A stretch of 64,000 nucleotides of DNA, from NCBI RefSeq assembly GCF_014268655.2, contig NZ_JABWQX020000001.1:2510001-2574000 (forward strand). The letters run 5' to 3'. Below the pieces are notes generated by a model, which made no database searches, had not been told where the DNA came from, and worked only from the letters and a program-made list of their open reading frames with translations. Source of the stretch: Pseudomonas marvdashtae. GTDB lineage: Bacteria; Pseudomonadota; Gammaproteobacteria; Pseudomonadales; Pseudomonadaceae. Every line of letters starts with the position of its first letter. Position 1 is the stretch's first letter. Below are positions 61,966 through 64,000 of the stretch, one piece after another. The translations under genes and the position numbers were made by a program.

Positions 61966-63255
61966 TTAGGCCCAATATCGCATCACGACGGCCTTTGGGC
62001 TGCCATGCAACGAGTAACCGCCTACCAGTATTTTCCCATCGGCTTGTGCGGCCACGGACGTAGCGGTATCGAGACTGTAGCCGAGCCGAGTGCGGACCCA
62101 GCCCTGGCCCTGGCCAAAATTCGGGTCGAGATGGCCGTCCGACAGATGTCGGGCCAGGACGAAATCGGCCTCGATACCCCCGATGGTTGCACCGGCGGTC
62201 AGTACCTTTGCGTCCGGCTGGATCTGGGCTGCCATCCATTGACTGGCAGTGTTGCCAAACGCCAAGAGGCGGCACGGGTCCTCGTTGGCCCCATGGGCCG
62301 GTTGGCCATCCTGTCGAATCTTCAGCGACAGGCAATGCATCGGGTCTCGGCTGCTGCCGAACGCCTGCAAATCACCGTTCCCGTGCTGGACGACTTGGCT
62401 GATCATTACGCTGCGGCCCTGGGCCCCGATGGACAGGAAGCCGTCCTCAGCAAAGCTGTCATCGAGCTTGCCGGTGGAATCGTAGCGCACCACCAATCCG
62501 CGCTGGGGCAAGTCGATGACACCCCCTGCGATGACGCTGCCGTCTGCTTGCAGGTTCAGGCAGCCCAACCAGGTATTCTTCAGCAGCCGCCGGACCATCA
62601 CGAAACCGCGACTGTTGAACGAGCTGTCCAGCGAGCCGTCGGGCAATAGGCGGATCAGCACCCCGACATGATCGGACATCTGGAAATGGTGGTTGGCCAG
62701 CAAGAGTATCCCGCCATCGGCCTGCACTCGGATGTCGCAAGCCTCCATCCCAGGCACGCCGGGCGGCAGCCAGGGATCACGCAACCCTTGGGAAAGATTG
62801 CCGCACAGCCGGACGACCTGTTTCCCGGCCTCGCCGAAGCCTGGGACGGCACGGCCATGCGGGTCGAACAATGCCAGGGCGGGAAGGGTATGGTTGGTCT
62901 CTTCGTAGTGCAGGCCCGACAACAGGATATTTCCGTCGGGCAGTTCAATGACTTTGCCCGCTGTGGCTTCGCAACCCTTTTCAAACGACCCGACGATATA
63001 GCCGTGGGCCGCAAAGCTCGTGTCGATCGAGCCGTCAGCAGTGAGTCGCGTCAGGCCGAAGCGGCAACCCTGGGGCGTATTGACGCGGGCTGCGAGCAAG
63101 ATCCGGCCAGCCTGGTCAATGGTCAGTCCGGTGGTGAGGCTTGAAGTGTCGTCGGCGAAACGAACCCAGGCTTTGCCGGCGTCGGCAAAGCCTGAATCGA
63201 GTTGACCGGGATAGGTCGCGGGTGTCGCAAGCATGAGTGCGGATTGATCGAACAT
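61966..63255 (-). CDS. Delta-60 repeat protein, second copy
   Basis: A 429-residue protein with repeated units ending in LDSGFADAGKA, IDTSFAAHGYI, VPGFGEAGKQV, LDSSFNSRGFV, LDDSFAEDGFL and LDPNFGQGQGW, the delta-60 repeat fold. The ATG at 63255 has AAGGAGAGG upstream. It is related in architecture to the protein at 27228. Function unknown; no signal peptide. Confidence 0.88.
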   Translation of the reverse strand: MFDQSALMLATPATYPGQLDSGFADAGKAWVRFADDTSSLTTGLTIDQAGRILLAARVNTPQGCRFGLTRLTADGSIDTSFAAHGYIVGSFEKGCEATAGKVIELPDGNILLSGLHYEETNHTLPALALFDPHGRAVPGFGEAGKQVVRLCGNLSQGLRDPWLPPGVPGMEACDIRVQADGGILLLANHHFQMSDHVGVLIRLLPDGSLDSSFNSRGFVMVRRLLKNTWLGCLNLQADGSVIAGGVIDLPQRGLVVRYDSTGKLDDSFAEDGFLSIGAQGRSVMISQVVQHGNGDLQAFGSSRDPMHCLSLKIRQDGQPAHGANEDPCRLLAFGNTASQWMAAQIQPDAKVLTAGATIGGIEADFVLARHLSDGHLDPNFGQGQGWVRTRLGYSLDTATSVAAQADGKILVGGYSLHGSPKAVVMRYWA

Positions 63256-63441
63256 GCAGGCCTCTCCTTGCGCATCGACCGTCCCGAAGAGGGAGGTGAT
63301 TGCATGACGCCAGACATTCAATCCGCGAATCTGATAATGCACAACTGTCAGCTCTTCAGTTGTGAGGACAATTCGTGCCGAAACAGTGGCTTTTCAATCC
63401 AGTACCAAGCCGGCAAATCATTACCGGCTGGCAGGAAGTGT

Positions 63442-63708
63442 TTATTCAGGCATGGACCAGGATTGCAGTTTGTAACCCTCCTGGCTCAATTCAGCGCGCG
63501 CCTGTTTCAACAGGTCGGCCAGTTGGGCCGGGTCGGTGTAGGCGCTGCTTGGAATCTGGGTGCGACCAATGTGCGTATTGGTGCGGTCGATGACGGTCAG
63601 GCTCAGTTCGCCGTTACCGTCTTGTGGAGCCCAGGCCACGCATTGGAAAGGACGGAATGCGCGGTCGGCAATCAAAAGAGCTTCGTTGATACGGAGCGGG
63701 GCGTTCAT
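63442..63708 (-). CDS. Small conserved hypothetical protein
   Basis: An 88-residue protein starting MNAPLRINEALLIADRAFRPFQCVAWAPQDGNGELSLTVIDRTN, with RAELSQEGYKLQSWSMPE at the C-terminus. No family recognised. The ATG at 63708 has GAGA upstream. The 292 bases to the window end hold no gene that I can support. Confidence 0.7.
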   Translation of the reverse strand: MNAPLRINEALLIADRAFRPFQCVAWAPQDGNGELSLTVIDRTNTHIGRTQIPSSAYTDPAQLADLLKQARAELSQEGYKLQSWSMPE

Positions 63709-64000
63709 GGCGTTATCTCTCAAAAGTGCCCATTCAAATGATGTGCCGTCGGTTGGGCGTACCGTGCGGCTGGTTACTTGTACTGATGCCCCGAACCGGG
63801 GCACAGGTCACACAATCTACAAATAAATTTCGATTTTCTTTCAGACCTGGGTTTTGCGCTTTTGTTTGAAAGCTTCCTGAAAGATTCAAGTAAGCGGCAA
63901 CTAACGAAACCCCGCCTTATAACCACTTTCAGCGCTCTTCAATAATCAATTGATACAAGCCGCCGTCAACTTCTTGCTACTGTTACATGCAGGTTTGCCA
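63709..64000. other. Region with no clear feature at right edge
   Basis: AT-rich promoter-like sequence upstream of the leftward gene, running into the window edge. No gene, repeat or RNA could be supported. Confidence 0.4.

Overview
The window is a fluorescent-Pseudomonas chromosome segment, probably from the P. fluorescens complex. The evidence is the pyoverdine gene pvdQ, the P. fluorescens-type REP sequence, DpkA, and many Pseudomonas-typical small proteins. The left 27 kb is a transposable Mu-like prophage. The right 37 kb is host chromosome.

Prophage (1 to about 27.15 kb, continuing past the left edge). It has the BcepMu-type layout, not that of Mu. An early module (BcepMu gp16-family DNA-binding protein, IclR-like HTH protein, DDE transposase, MuB-like ATPase, Mor-family activator) runs rightward from 21.7 to 27.0 kb and ends next to the right prophage end. 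A repressor faces the other way at 21.1-21.6 kb. The late genes run leftward from the lysis genes (19.4 kb) through terminase, portal, gpF, gpG, protease, lambda-type decoration and capsid proteins, DUF1320, DUF1834 and DUF2635 to a tail sheath gene cut by the window edge. A perfect 23-bp repeat holding a TTAA-N6-TTAA core lies in front of both the lysis/packaging operon and the protease/capsid operon, and is the best candidate for the late promoters.

The late block is interrupted between gpG and the protease by about 8.8 kb of AT-richer cargo (4.4-13.1 kb). It holds an unrecognised beta-rich protein, a two-gene membrane/GNAT pair, an ApeA-like HEPN abortive-infection protein, an OLD-like ATPase with a Toprim-like end, a DUF6124 gene between two folded nucleic-acid elements, and a RES-Xre toxin-antitoxin pair. 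This looks like a phage-borne defence island. A second small cargo block (19.5-21.1 kb) has a SLATT-like membrane protein, a charged small protein, a small gene with an in-frame TGA, and a zinc-ribbon membrane protein.

Host region. After a delta-60-repeat protein and a chemoreceptor comes a compact leftward five-gene cluster (30.8-37.8 kb): an MFS exporter, a LuxE-like acyl-protein synthetase, a LuxC-like reductase fused to a PaaK-like ligase, a second PaaK-like ligase and a GNAT enzyme. It reads as an uncharacterised carboxylate-activation and reduction pathway, and it is the most interesting metabolic system here. Next is an iron locus: a Fur-like regulator of the PA2384 type, pvdQ with a possible PvdS promoter, and a FecR-type anti-sigma protein with no adjacent sigma factor. 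A 1606-residue dermonecrotic-toxin-like protein with a C-terminal HEISH motif follows. The rest is housekeeping: dpkA, DUF883, a LysR/nitrilase pair, a LEA-like lipoprotein, a WYL regulator, a ZapE-like ATPase, a GNAT protein, a CptA-like phosphoethanolamine transferase, a gnd-zwf-HAD operon, nhaA, a second delta-60-repeat protein and a small conserved protein. I saw no rRNA, tRNA or CRISPR array. Family names come from recognition of sequence patterns, without database searches.
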